Part shown: positions 23,719-35,403 of the stretch, in pieces
Numbering within the stretch: the stretch's first letter is position 1
How the letters are laid out: every line of letters begins with the position of its first letter
Origin: Maratus speciosus
Lineage: Eukaryota > Arthropoda > Arachnida > Araneae > Salticidae
Direction of reading: 5' to 3'
Length of the DNA stretch: 64,000 nt
NCBI GenBank assembly: GCA_963932465.1
Contig: OZ010788.1
Coordinates: forward strand, 673,776,484 to 673,840,483
Translations under genes and position numbers: made by a program
Notes under the pieces: model-generated
Told to the model about the DNA's origin: nothing
What the model saw: only the letters and a program-made list of their open reading frames with translations
The model's database searches: none

Positions 23719-25534
23719 CGGCGAAATCGGATCAATCAAGTACTTTCGTTGGGAAAGGACCTGAAGTGGCCCTCGATTTACTTTAAGATAAAAAAAAATA
23801 CCAAGCCGGCCATTTTGATTCTCCTTCAAACTTAACTATTTCAAATCTCCCCCAAAACCAGAAATTCCCCAAATGTCATTGGGGAGTAACCTTACTCAAT
23901 AAGTATAAATGTTTCAAAACACCAATCCACCTTTCATCCGCATATCTTCTCGCTTACCTTGTTTTCTGTTAGAAAGATTTCGTAAGCACCTTTTTGTTTA
24001 ACTATTTATATAACGAATCAAAAAAAAAAAGCAAAAAATAGTTTTTAGTATTGTTTTTGAAATAAAATACAGTTCAGATTTTTAAACATTTTTATCATAT
24101 ACATATACAGATTTATCACATATTTACATGTGTCAATACATATCGATTACATCTTTTAATAATGAACCACGGATACTGATTTAAAAAAATAACGCTCAAC
24201 CATTTAAAATCTTCCAATGACTAAATTTGAAGCAAACTACTAAAAGAAACAACGAGATATGATTTTTTTCTTTAGATTTGAATTGTTAATGAAAAACTGT
24301 CAATATGTATGTTTTTCCGTGATATTTTCCCGTATCAATGGCATAAAAAATATTTACACTTTAGAAGAGAAAACACTCCCTCTGTTTCTACTAATTTCGT
24401 TATCAGTGTGTCAAATATAGATCGCTCGCTACGCACTCAAATTTAGCTCTTAAATGGGGAGTGTATGCACACTATACTATAATAGCTGCGCTTGCAAACT
24501 TATTCAAACTCATTTCCGATGTTATGGAAAACTGAAACGTCAACGTTCATGTTTAGTCAAAATAATTATTTTGAAATCCACATCCGTTAGTAAAAATGTA
24601 AGTAGAAAATTATTTATTTAACACTTATGTAAGGATTAATTATTTTCCTTATCATTTTTTAGATACATGAATTCGGTAAATATGTTATTGCGTTTGATTT
24701 TACGAAGTACACTTCTAGCTTATTATTATCTTGCTTATTATTTCCTTACTTAATAAGTAATAAGTTTAATATTAAATACATATATATCTAATTTTTTTTA
24801 GTATTATAATTTGTAATGTTTCTGAGGGATACATAGCTGCTAAATGTTGAAATAGTTATGCAATGGTGTTGAAAATATGTAGCGCAAGTCCTTTACAGAT
24901 TGAATAATTTTCTGATGGATGGTAAAGTTAAAGTGACTTACAGGGACTTGAGTGACTTATAAAGACTTATATGACAAAGCGAGTATTAATGATGCTTAAT
25001 GAAATTAATAATTTAATCTTATCACGGGAAAAGTATAGAAAGTTAATTAATATAAAATCTTTAATTAATATATATAACTCAAAAAAGTATATCAAAAATT
25101 GTTAAAAAATAATTATTTGTTAAACGGTAATTGTAGCGAATTAAAGTAACTATGTACATAGAAAATGACAAAATGCGATAAAAGCTGGTATGATCACGCG
25201 AAAAATTGTGCTAATTCTTGTAAAAAGTAGTCCAAGTATGATAAGATCTATATTAATGGGTGAAAAGTTAATCTGTACAGGCTAAAATTTAAGTATTGGA
25301 TTAATAAACCCCTATTTTTATGTCTAAATTCGTAAAAATATAGGTATTTAAAAAATAAAATAAAATAATAATAATAACGTATAAAAACAATATAAGCTAA
25401 TGTCTATGAATTTTAACTAGGGTATGAATCGCCGTAAAGAAAACATTATAAATCATTATTATGTGAAGCATAGCAATACGAAAAATCTCGATCAACCTGC
25501 CTTACCAAAATAAATGTAGAAACTCTCATACATA
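23719..25534. other. Non-coding stretch, no gene seen
   Basis: AT-rich sequence without recognisable exons, TIRs or long repeats. It reaches to the 5' end of the Helitron at 25535. Confidence 0.4.
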
Positions 25535-27222
25535 TCTCTCTATTCTGAAAAAAAAAAAGTAACTAGCGCTGTCACCGCCGCTATAAATGAAAATTTTGTG
25601 ACCGAGGGACTTTCTTCATTAATTAAGAAAACTACTGAATACAAAAATATGAAAATGAGTAGTATTATAGAAAAATATTTGATAAACACGCTGATGCTGA
25701 CAGTTTTTAAATTTTAGTATTATTTAAGGAGATATTTAATATTTAACTGGGTCAAAATCGTTCCATTAAAAAAGTTTTATAGGAGCAAAAACTATGCATA
25801 GGAATTTAATCATTTTCTCTAAGGATAATGCAGTAGAAGCTCCCGGTGTGCTTCTGCACACTGCAGACTGCATTTATTTTATTTATTTTTTTACTATTTT
25901 TTTGAGGGTTTTTAAATGTTAAATATTAAATGTTTTCGCTTGAAATGACCAATAATAATATTGGTCACTTTAAATTTAAAAGTACACTTACACGACACAT
26001 TCGTTTCACATTTCTAGATGATCTTTTAAATTATTGTTGCCACTTCTAAGGCAGCGCAAATAAAAATATTTTCCTTCTAGCAACAAAAGTATTTACACAT
26101 GAATTTTAAAAAAAGAATGGAAATTTTAAAATAATAAATACATTAATATGCGTTAAAAGCCGCAAATAGAGGAAATTATGTCATATTCAAAATGGTCACG
26201 TAGTATTGCCAAACATTTTAAATTTAAAAATATATTTACACGACATATTTATTTCAATCTTTTTAACTATTTTTGCGTATTCTAAGGCACTGCAAGTAAA
26301 ACTTTTTCCTTTCTAACAACAAAAGTATTTTCACGGGAATATTAAGAAAAGAAAGAAAACTTTAAAATGTTAATTTAATATGCCTTACAAGCAGTAAATG
26401 GGAGTAATTACGTCATTGCATTTAAAATGACGGAATAATACTATTGGAAAACAGATTAAATAAAAAATATATTTACACGAGATTACACATATTTTTTATA
26501 TTTTGAAATGATATTTTAAACTATTGTTTTAAGACAGTGCAAACAATATTTCCTTTCGAACAACAAAGGTATTTTTACGTGAATATTAAAAAGAGAAAGA
26601 AAACTTTTGTGAAAATCACGTTAGATTTAAAACGATACATTTAAAATTTCTTATTTAAGTTGCTTAATGTCTTATTTAAACAAATTTTCTTATAGCATTG
26701 TTAAAAAACAGCGGGAGACAAAGACTGTTTTACTCAATTCCTTTTATATGAAATTATTTTCAAATGTTTAGCTGATCTTATTCAATCAAAAACGAAAACA
26801 GCCATTGGATAAGTTAACCCCTTGGGGACGAGCGTGAATTATACATGACACAAATGGATTTCAGATTCTGCGATTATTCCTGCCAGTTTTTTTAAACTGC
26901 AAATTTTGACTTATTTAATCAGAGCATTTTCCCGATTCATGTAAGTAAAAATTTATGTTTCAAAAGACCAGTGTTGAAAGTTCAAGAATTCTGTAAAAGT
27001 CGCTCATCGCGAAGGGGTTAACAGCAGCTGATTCGGTTTTTATTTCCCCAATCAAAGAGAGATGAATGGAAACAAGTTTACAGGGAGATCGCCAATGGTT
27101 TTTTAATTATAATTCAGTCTTACGCAATCTTTTTAAAGCCGATCAAATTAACGTGTTTTTAGAGTCTACGGTACCTGAAGGAGGGTTGGCGAGCGTATCT
27201 CGTACAGGGCAGAGCCCTCTAG
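25535..27222 (+). mobile_element. Non-autonomous Helitron, family H1, copy 3
   Basis: The 5' end reads A then TCTCTCTATTCTG (25534/25535), followed by GTAACTAGCGCTGTCACCGC. The 3' end has a GAGC-type stem, then GGGC-AGA-GCCC and CTAG followed by T (27222/27223). This is the Helitron pattern: 5' TC, 3' hairpin plus CTAG, inserted between A and T with no duplication. The body matches the two copies at 51039-53902. It carries a 200-bp TTAA MITE at 26818-27017. No Rep/helicase coding was seen. Confidence 0.8.
26818..27017. mobile_element. TTAA-flanked MITE (piggyBac-like), copy 1
   Basis: TTAA lies at 26814-26817 and 27018-27021. Its TIRs are CCCCTTGGGGACGAGCG and, inverted, CCCCTTCGCGATGAGCG. 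Helitron copy 27505-27835 has the uninterrupted site (CTGTTAAGACATCCAATGG), which confirms insertion at TTAA. A related element in the opposite orientation is at 58053-58235. Confidence 0.8.
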
Positions 27223-27379
27223 TATTTTAAACATTTATATGGTCTTCACAGATAATTTAATTTACTAATTTTTAATTTTATATTTTTCAATTTTAATTTA
27301 CTAAAAGTCTGCTATATGATATCAATATTGATATCGTCGTTTCGGCAGCGAAAAATTTCTGGTTAGTTTAGTTAGCTGT

Positions 27380-27500
27380 CATTTGCAAATGTGGAAAGTT
27401 ACCTATTGCAGCCGTATGGAGAAAAACAATACCTAAAAATTTCAGTATATTTTCTTCGAACGTGACGCCCAACCTCCAATCAAATGTACATATATATGTA
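27380..27500 (-). repeat. Dispersed repeat R2, copy 3, reversed
   Basis: On the minus strand it reads (AT)n, GGAGGTTGGGCG, GAAAATATACTGAAATTTTT, ACGGCTGCAATAGGTAA, in the same order as 21936-22073. A Helitron end abuts its AT tract at 27505. Confidence 0.55.
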
Positions 27501-27504
27501 TATA

Positions 27505-27835
27505 CTAGGGGGCTCTGCCCCCTGCAAGCTACGCTCGCCAACCCCCGTTCAGACACCGCAGAATCTGAAAATCTAAAAATCTAATGGGTTTTAAAAAAAT
27601 TAGAGAAGATTAAATTATACTAAGAAGCTGTGCAGATCTCCCTGTAAACGGGTTTCCATTCAATTCCCTTTGATTGCAAAAATTTAACGGAGAATCAGTT
27701 GCTGTTAAGACATCCAATGGTTGTTTTCGTTTTTGATTAAAGAGGATCGGTTAAACATTTGAAAGGAAGCTAAAATAAAATGAATTCAGGGTCTTTGTCA
27801 ACCGATATTTTAAAACAATCTCTATAGCAATAGCC
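27505..27835 (-). mobile_element. Helitron family H1, copy 4, 5'-truncated
   Basis: The + strand reads A then CTAGGGGGCTCTGCCCCC (27504/27505), the inverted H1 3' end with its hairpin, followed by the AGCTACGCTCG stem. Homology to copy 3 runs through the CTCCCTGTAAAC, CTTTGATTG and CAATGGTTGTTTTCG blocks and fades near 27835. The 5' TC end is missing. It preserves the pre-insertion TTAA site of the MITE seen in copy 3. Confidence 0.75.
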
Positions 27836-28058
27836 TAAATCATGTGACTATCATCAACAGTTCCGGGCGGAACACTTTGCTTTTTATACTCTAGGTGCCA
27901 TTTTGATACATTAATGTTATCCAGGCACAGGTGATAAGTCGCCAAATATTATTCTATCCCCATCATTTAATTTATATTATAATAGTTCAAGTCATCAAAT
28001 GTCATAAACAAATACGATCTGATCCCTTCGCCTTTCATATGAAAGTTTGGAACAAATG

Positions 28059-28247
28059 TCATATACGCCCCATATTGGCGCGATTTTTTTCCAACGCCAA
28101 TTTGGGGAACGCATCAACAGCATAAACAACAACATCCGGCTTACCATATCAAGCAAAATAACGATACTTTGGCGCCAGTTAAGTACCCGTTGCGTATATG
28201 ACATTGGCGTCAGAAAAAAATCGCGCCAATATGGGGCCCTATATGAC
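28059..28247. repeat. Inverted repeat with 42-bp arms (MITE-like)
   Basis: Arms 28059-28100 and 28204-28247 both read CCCCATATTGGCGCGATTTT from their outer ends, with few mismatches. A related sequence containing GTGCGTATATGACATCTG occurs near 28998-29015, so the family is dispersed. Confidence 0.65.
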
Positions 28248-28604
28248 ATCTGTGCCGAAAGAAAAAAAAGCCGGGTGCAAATCTCGCCAATATCTTTTTT
28301 TCAACTCGCCAGTTAGCATTTTTTTTTATTGTTCGAGTGGTAAATTAAAACATTGATTTGAAGTTGAAATTAAATGTCATGGTTTGTTACATAATTTAAT
28401 ATATCGCCAGATGCCATATACGCACCGCATGTTTGGCATGATTTTTTTTTTTAAGAAAATTTGGCGAAAGCCTCGTTTTCGAATACCAGTTACATATGTA
28501 TTTTTGGTACTACTTAGTTATCCCGTGGACAAAAAATCTATCGCGAACTATAAGATTAAATGTCAATAATGCTTGATCGTAAATGTCACATTCACTTGAC
28601 TTTT

Positions 28605-28785
28605 AGCAAGTTACACGTGTTTACGTCATCAAGTGATTTTTATTTCGACGTTTTATTTTTATATTTATTAATGTTATACTAATTTATTTGTTCTTTCGTT
28701 ATTTAAAATAAAAATTTTGTCAATCTGTACAATTTGGCGAGTGGTTTGGCGATTTATATAATTTGCGAAATTGGGTGACGGAATA
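28605..28785 (+). repeat. Dispersed module shared with Helitrons H1 copies 1 and 2
   Basis: The block from GTTACACGTG through CGTCATCAAG, TATTTCGACG, AATTTGGCGAGTGGTTTGGC to GAAATTGG recurs at 52482-52665 (+) and at 51240-51424 (-), inside Helitrons. It is absent from Helitron copies 3 and 4, which have an unrelated segment at that place. Confidence 0.65.
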
Positions 28786-30071
28786 ACTACTATATTGTAT
28801 CGTATTTTTTAATTATTTTCTATTATTTTCAAAAGGAAATAGCAAAAAAATAATTAATTACTATAGAACAAAATAATTTATATAAATTTAAAAAAGAAAT
28901 AAAAGTAAATATACATTTATTATTAAATAAACAACAGTAGCCGGGTTACCATGTCTATCAAAATAATGCCATTTGTGCGCCAATTAAGTACCCCGGTGCG
29001 TATATGACATCTGTGTCCAATATTTTTCTTTTCGTTTTTTTTTCTTTTTTTTAAAAAGAAGTGAAAGCCATCAATTTGAATGTTTCATTTTTAAATGAAA
29101 GTTTTGTATTTAATAAAATGATAACGAAATATAAAAAAAGCATTGTTCTTAGCATAGATTTAAAGGAGGCCCACCTGTCGCCAAATTAATTTAAAATAGT
29201 AACCTTTTCTGAATTATGAAAAAAAAAAATTCTGTTATGATTAAAATTTGAGTTGCCATCATTAGAAAAAAATGTATTTAAAATTAGAAAAAAATTAATA
29301 TTTCGAAAACTAATTCGAATTTAAAAATTCTAATACCAGTTTTGAAATCTGTGGATCAACACGGATTTTTGGTGTTAATTTCATCGCAAAGTATTCCATA
29401 TTTTAGGAGAAATCGCCGTGAAACAAAATCAGTTGTTTAATCAGTCGATTCAAAGAATCGATACATTTCGGGCGTTTCATATATTCGTTTCATAAATTCA
29501 TTTCATTAGGATTTTATATATATAGGGTAGATATATATATATATGCTATAACACTCGATTTTGGAGTCGTGACTGGTGGTATTAATACTTAAAGAAAACA
29601 CACCGTTGTTCAGACATTCTTTTATTTTGCATAGAGGCATCTTAGCTGGATTGCACTCATCCAAGGCTCACCCGCCAGTGTCAATTCCGCAGTCTGTTCC
29701 CTATCGCGGCTCGTAGCAATCTGTGTGAATTTTTAGTTCTAAGAGAAGATCAACACTTGAAGACTACTTTATGACAATTTATTGCGTTAGACTGTTTTAT
29801 ATTAGATGCTCCTGAGTAATTTTGGATAATTGGCTTTCAATTTAGTGGAACTTACATGCTCATGCTCCCCCGAGATTTAAAAGTTATAAATACTTGATAA
29901 TTGGGTCATGTGTTGCGAGATACTTCTGAATTTAATTGGGATTTGAAGTAGCAAGAAAATTATGATGTTTGAGAAGTGCTACTTGGGGCAGATATAGAAA
30001 TTAAGATAGCAACTAAGGGGAAGGTATACTAATTGAAAAAGTTTATAGAGCATCTTACCATTTTTATAACA
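28786..30071. other. Non-coding stretch, no gene seen
   Basis: AT-rich, with a fragment related to the 28059-28247 repeat near 28940-29015 and an (AT)n tract at about 29516-29545. A more GC-rich block at 29545-29760 could be an old LTR or element end, but no boundaries are visible. Confidence 0.35.
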
Positions 30072-30636
30072 TCTAGATAAATAAAAATGTAAATATTCGT
30101 TTGTTCCTAATCACTAATCTCCGAAGTTCTTCACCGATTGCATTGAAATTCACGGGTTGAGTTGCATTCAAATCCGGAAGTGTTGTTATATAGTTATTAT
30201 AAACCTCGCTCACCCACCACCCCATTTGCCACTACCACCACCAGGGGGCGCTTTTTAAATTTTTATATTAAATTTTATATTAAATTTTAAATATTAAAAA
30301 AATGTAAATGTTCGTTTGTACGAAATCTTAAACTTCCGAAAGTTCTTCACATATTTCTTTGAAATTCACCGATTGCGTTGCATTTGAATGCGCGCGTGTT
30401 TTTATATTACTATTATGAACCTTGCACCCCCTCCCCCAATTTCACCCGCCGGGGCACTTTTTTAATATTTTTCGAGGCCCATTATGTGGTATATCATTAG
30501 AAAGCCCTTTGACCATTGTTTCATATTGTGCATCTCCCCTCACTATGCCCTCCGGAGGGACACATTACTGAAATATTTCGTCAGTATTTTTTATGATATT
30601 TGTTTTTTCTTTGTTTTTTTAGTTCGCCTTTTTTTT

Positions 30637-30669
30637 TTAGCTCACAGGCTATTAAAGCCTGTGAGCTAA
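30637..30669 (+). repeat. Perfect 14-bp stem hairpin
   Basis: TTAGCTCACAGGCT, a five-base loop, then AGCCTGTGAGCTAA. It stands immediately upstream of the 150-bp tandem units inside Helitron H2. Confidence 0.85.
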
Positions 30670-30679
30670 TCTGCCCGCA

Positions 30680-31280
30680 GGTCCTGTATGTACGTATGTA
30701 TGTAACGCGATAACTCTTGATAGAAATATTCGATTTGCTTCAAATTTGGTAAATAGTTTCATCCTGATAAGGCTCTTCCCTGATTAGTTTTGGGAATCCA
30801 TTGGTTAAGCATAAAAGGGGCAACAGGGGCTAATCTGCCCTTAATTTAGATAAATGGGTTTTTCATGCAGAATTATCTGATTTGCTTCAAATTTTGTAAA
30901 TAGGTTTATTCTGATAAAGTGCTTCCCTGATTAGTTTTGGTGTTTTATTGGTTGTGCAAAGGGGAACGGGGAGCTAATTTCCCCCGCCCTTAGTTTAGAT
31001 AACATGGTTTTTCATGTAGAATTATTCGATTTGCTTCAAATTTTGTGAATAGGTTCTATCTAATAAAGCGCTTCCTTGATTTCTTTTAGGGTTTCATTGA
31101 TTAAGTATAAAGGGGCGAACGCGGCTAATCCGCCCTTAATATAGATAAATGGGTTTTCCATGCAGAATTATCTGATTTGCTTCAAATTTGGTATACCGGT
31201 TTATTCTGATAAGGCGTTTCCCTGATTAGATTTGGAGGTTTATTGGTTAAGTATAAAGGGGGAAACGTAGGGGTAATCCC
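30680..31280 (+). repeat. Four tandem units of about 150 bp
   Basis: Each unit contains ATTTGCTTCAAATTTnGT, CCCTGATTAG (or CCTTGATT) and TTGGTTAAGTATAAAGGGG followed by GCTAATCtGCCCTTAA. Unit marks are at about 30725, 30880, 31030 and 31175. Units are diverged. Confidence 0.75.
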
Positions 31281-31439
31281 CCTTAATTTATTTTTCAATG
31301 GGCATTATTCTTTGAAATAAGAGTATAATATACAATTAGTGTGAATAGCCTGTGCGCTCAATGCCATAAGTTTAACTCGGCGCATATCTTTTTAATTCAC
31401 TCGATGTGCCAGGCATGCCACCGCACGTGCTGCAATTGA

Positions 31440-31862
31440 CAATCGGCCTGTTAATTCAGATTTTGAGAAATATTCACAAGCCAAATCTTTGCAACGGCAC
31501 GGGGCTTGCAGTAAAAATATGATGAGCAACTTTGTAGAAGCAACAATTTTGATAGGACCTTTAAAAGGTGAAGATGTCCTCATTCCTCGCATTCCTTTGA
31601 TTCCAATGGATAGGCGATTTCAATTTAAGAGATTGCAATTACCTGTTTGATTGGCGTTTGCAATATCCACCAACAAAGCTTAGGGCCAAGCTTTAAAATT
31701 CTGCGGTTTAGTTCTTGCGGTTAGGCATGAATTGCTTCTCACACGGGCAATTATATTTTTCGTGTTCTAGAATCGGCAAATCAGACAATCTCTATATCTA
31801 CACAGACACTGTAACAACAAAAATATTGTATACCCACAAGTATTGTGAAATTAAACATATTA
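31440..31862 (+). pseudogene. Helitron helicase (Pif1-like) C-terminal remnant
   Basis: The + strand reads NFVEATILIGPLKGEDVLIP, RIPLIP and FQFKRLQLPV, then a TGA stop (31648), LAFAISTNKA, a TAG stop (31681) and GQ. A frameshift leads to CFSHGQLYFSCSRIGKSDNL. In intact Helitron helicases these are the conserved GEDVLIPRIP, FKRxQFPVRLAFAMTINKAQGQ (motif V region) and FSHGQLYVACSRVG (motif VI) blocks. The Rep domain and the helicase N-terminal motifs are missing. At least two stops and one frameshift make it inactive. It ends 80 bases before the Helitron 3' terminus, as expected for an autonomous element. Confidence 0.9.
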
Positions 31863-31964
31863 GAAACGCGCACTTTCCCCTTTCTTTCTTTTCCATTTAG
31901 CCAGACTGGGCCACAGCAACGCGTGGCCGGGTACAGCTAGTATATATATATATAAATCTATATT

Positions 31965-32468
31965 ATTTTTTATCATGATGTAAGTCGCATATTTATGAAC
32001 CGGTTTGGATGTGACTGTGCATGTCTACAGGACATACCAATGTCTGAACCGAGTTCGTTGGCCAGTTTTATCCGCCATCATGTTTCAAAATGATAGTCAC
32101 TTAAAAATTTCAAATTAAAAAAGAATGTGCAAAAAATTGATATTCAAAAAGATCTTCTATAAGTGATGAGACTTGATACAGGGATTACGGAGCATTTATT
32201 GTTTCTCACCTATCCTAAAAAATGGCTGAAAAAAAATTAAAAATTAAATCGCTATAAAAAAAAAGCCAACTTGGATAGTGTCTAAATTGGCGAAATTTTC
32301 ATCTAAAATCAGTATTCAGGAATAGTGGGATTAAATCTTCTATAAACGGATTACACGCATTTTAGCTTTGTGTGTACGAAAAAAATTAACCGAATGTTTA
32401 AAAACAAGGAAAAAGGAAATTACCTTTTCTTCCAGCCCACAGGTCGAAAGACTTATTTTTTTGCGTAG
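31965..32468 (-). repeat. Family R3 copy 2: leader plus about one 326-bp unit
   Basis: The 31970-32110 segment is the reverse of an R3 unit (CCGAGTTCGTTGGCC, ATCCGCCATCATGTTTCAAA). About 32280-32468 is the reversed leader, ending AAATTACCTTTTCTTCCAG. The AT-rich outer end touches the Helitron H2 terminus at 31940. Confidence 0.7.
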
Positions 32469-32723
32469 ACATTTTTGATTGATTGTACTTTTATAGTTAT
32501 TTTTTCTATTTCTGGAATCCATCGGTAAGGGAACTAGCTGGATGTGCCAATATCAAGGCTTTCTTGTATCTCGTACACCTTAATATTTCAGAAGGTAGTT
32601 ACAAATGTTATACTTCAATATTATCAGTTCAATGCTATACCAACTTTGACTTTCTGCTTCAATTTCTGCTTCAGTCAATGAATCGGAGTCAAAACGAGTT
32701 CATCTCGATCATGATATCTATAT

Positions 32724-33336
32724 ATATTAAACAAAAACCTAATTTGCAGAACAAATTAAAAAAACAAAATTTATTTCCTAAATTGTTTAAGCCCGAGAAG
32801 GGGCAGATATTAAGATATTTCATTCAATTCGTTCTACATTTAATGTTAAATTTTTGTAACCAATAAGCTAAACCAATTGAACATTAAAAAATAAAAATGA
32901 AATTCATACAACATAATGCTTTAAACACCTATATACTTAGATTCCGTTCAAATGAAATCGAAATAAATCTTAGAATTTTTTTAAAGTTTTGTATTTTGCA
33001 TGTACCTTATCATATTATGTGCAATCGTCATAAGCATAATGCAAAATCTGCAGTACAAATATTTACAACTTAAAAATGGAAAAAGTCTAAGATTTATTTC
33101 GATTTCATTTGAACGGAATCTAAGTATATAGGTGTTTAAAGCATTATGTTGTATGAATTTCATTTTTATTTTTTAATGTTCAATTGGTTTAGCTTATTTG
33201 TTACAAAAATTTAACATTAAATGTAGAACGAATTGAATGAAATATCTTAATATCTTCCCCTTCTCGGGCTTAAACAATTTAGGAAATAAATTTTGTTTTT
33301 TTAATTTGTTCTGCAAATTAGGTTTTTGTTTAATAT
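32724..33336. repeat. Near-perfect palindrome, 257-bp arms
   Basis: Arm 32724-32980 is the reverse complement of 33078-33336. I see only a few mismatches, for example GGGGCAGAT against GGGGAAGAT and GTAACCAATAAGC against GTAACAAATAAGC. The spacer is about 97 bp. The arms hold no open frame of note. The high identity points to a very recent inverted duplication, or to a library or assembly artefact. Confidence 0.9.
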
Positions 33337-33460
33337 GTCGAGTTTTTTAATAACTACTGCATTCAGACAAACACATTTCAAAATTAATGGAGGGTATCAT
33401 CATCAGGCTTTGATTTGTGCGATATCGCATCATAATTTGTGATGCAATTTAACTATGAAT

Positions 33461-35230
33461 TACGGCTGGATTATTTATCAATATATCGACAGATATTGAT
33501 ATTTCTTAACTATCGCAATAACAATATCTGAAGTTTGACTCTGTTGATATATCACAATAAAATAAGTGTTTAGAGAGCACTGCAATTACGAACACGAGCC
33601 CCGAAAAAAATATCGTCAAATATCTCAAAAATCAATAAAATAATAATGTTTTGCGCTCGCCGCCAGAGCCCCGGAAAAAAAAAATCTATTTCAATGTCTT
33701 CAACCTCCTGCCTCATCCAAAATAGAAAATCTACCTTGATAATCTTTTTTTCCGCTGATTATTTTCGTTAAAAATTATTCCAATTATTGCGATACTTTCC
33801 TTCACTCTAAACCTAAATTTCTTTCGACTGTCTGCGTAAAATACTGAATAACACTTATCGTCCGTTCTTCTGCGTTGGACTACACGTATTGCAATAACTC
33901 CAGATATTGATAAATTATGAATATTCACATGACTGGGTATTCGTTGTCGCATTTGATACAGCTGGTTATTGGCGTTGCGCCAGAAGACAGCTGATTATCA
34001 TCGAGTCTATACCTGAGAAGCTGAAATGCTCGGATTGCGAGCAACCAATCAGAATCCGCTAATGGGAAAGTTTCGCCTTATGTTAGAAACAAGTTGGTGA
34101 AAAGCTCAAGATCAAAGCAGTCATTCAATGTGATGATTGGTTGCTTCCCAGAAGAACTTCTTAGTCAGTAATGCATAGTTATATTGTACCTCGTTCTTTC
34201 TTCTTTGTCATTTTAGAGCAAAGTTTCCTCGAGTGAATTTAGTATATCCTGTCTTGATATTTTTCAGCTATGAATATTTATCAAAAGACAAATTTTAAAT
34301 TAATATAAAAGTATTCCCAAATGTGATTTGAGTATTTATATATATATATTTAAATGTTTCAATGTTGTTGTTTTTTTCTAGTAAATAGGTAGGGAGATGT
34401 AACTACAGTTATTTTTTTTTCTATTAAGAATGAATTGATTCCTTAGAGAAAGATTGAAAAGCAACATTTCTGTTGCGTCTATCATCCGCTGAAACCTATT
34501 TAATAAGAAGTATATTATCGTGACATGTGACATTAAATTAATTTTAGTTTTCCTCAAGCTTCCTCTCTTCCTGTGCTAATTAAAATAAAATCGTCAACGT
34601 CATAAATTTGAGAATATTTTATTTTAGTTTGCAGTGTTGAATTCAGGGGGTGCCCCGGGGGAGACATTCCTCCCCGGAGCAATGCGTTGTCCCCTTTAGA
34701 AGATTTGAGATTTTGTGTATTCAATGGTCAAAAAGTGCAATTCCCCCCCCCCCCCGAGCCAAAGAAATCCCTCCCGGAGAAAAGTGTCTGAATTCAACAC
34801 TGTTAGTTTGTATTTTATAATTTTCTCAGTTATTCGCAATGCAATTAAATTGTTAAAATATTACTGATAAATAATGCATATGGTAGGAAGAATAGGAAAT
34901 ATACTATTTTTGAAGGAAAATACTTTGAAACAAATGGCCTAAGTGTAAACATATATCAAACATTGTTTTCTTTTCTAAAATATTTTTTGTATGAATATAC
35001 TATATACTTAATTTAATGATGCTGTGCGAACATATCGGTATGAGACATTGATTCGTTGCTCTCTACATCTGTTTTTACTTAAATTGATGCTATTATACAA
35101 TTCATGTTTCGAAATTAACAATATTTCTACTATTGCACAATTTAAGGGAGGTATCGCGATATATCATCAATATCAATATTAAATCGTTGATATATTGCGA
35201 TATTAAATTTCTGATATCGTCCAGCCCTAC
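33461..35230. mobile_element. Possible TIR element with GGCTGGA ends
   Basis: The left end reads TACGGCTGGATTATTTATC followed by many TATCGA/ATATTGATAT motifs. The right end, inverted, reads TAGGGCTGGACGATATCAG with the same kind of motif. GGGCTGGACGATAT ends are common in arthropod and vertebrate MITEs. The distance is large, no target duplication is clear, and the ends could belong to two different copies. Confidence 0.35.
34632..34802. mobile_element. hAT-type MITE, 171 bp, perfect 8-bp target duplication
   Basis: The TIRs CAGTGTTGAATTCAG and CTGAATTCAACACTG are exact inverses. The element is flanked by TTAGTTTG at 34624-34631 and 34803-34810. It contains GGGGGTGCCCCGGGGG and a run of about 13 C (34743-34755). 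Confidence 0.9.
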
Positions 35231-35372
35231 TATGTATAATTCAAAATGTTTCACCAGTGCAGTAATGCAGGTTGTTGTAGTTTGGTCAAAAAATTACAAT
35301 CTGAACTTAAAAAAATCTGCTTGAAAATGTCATTTTTTTCCACTATGACGTCATATTCATCTTCTTTTAAAT

Positions 35373-35403
<31 letters not shown>

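Larger units (their letters stand above)
30072..31940 (+). mobile_element. Helitron, second family (H2), decayed
   Basis: The 5' end reads A then TCTAGATAAATAAAAATG (30071/30072), and TAAATAAAAATGTAAATnTTCGTTTGT is a common Helitron 5' signature. The 3' end has a stem GGCCAC/GTGGCC, then GGGTACAGCTAG followed by T (31940/31941). Inside are a partial second copy of the 5' region (about 30300), a 14-bp hairpin, a four-unit tandem repeat and remains of the helicase C-terminus. It was probably derived from an autonomous Helitron by internal deletion. Confidence 0.8.
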
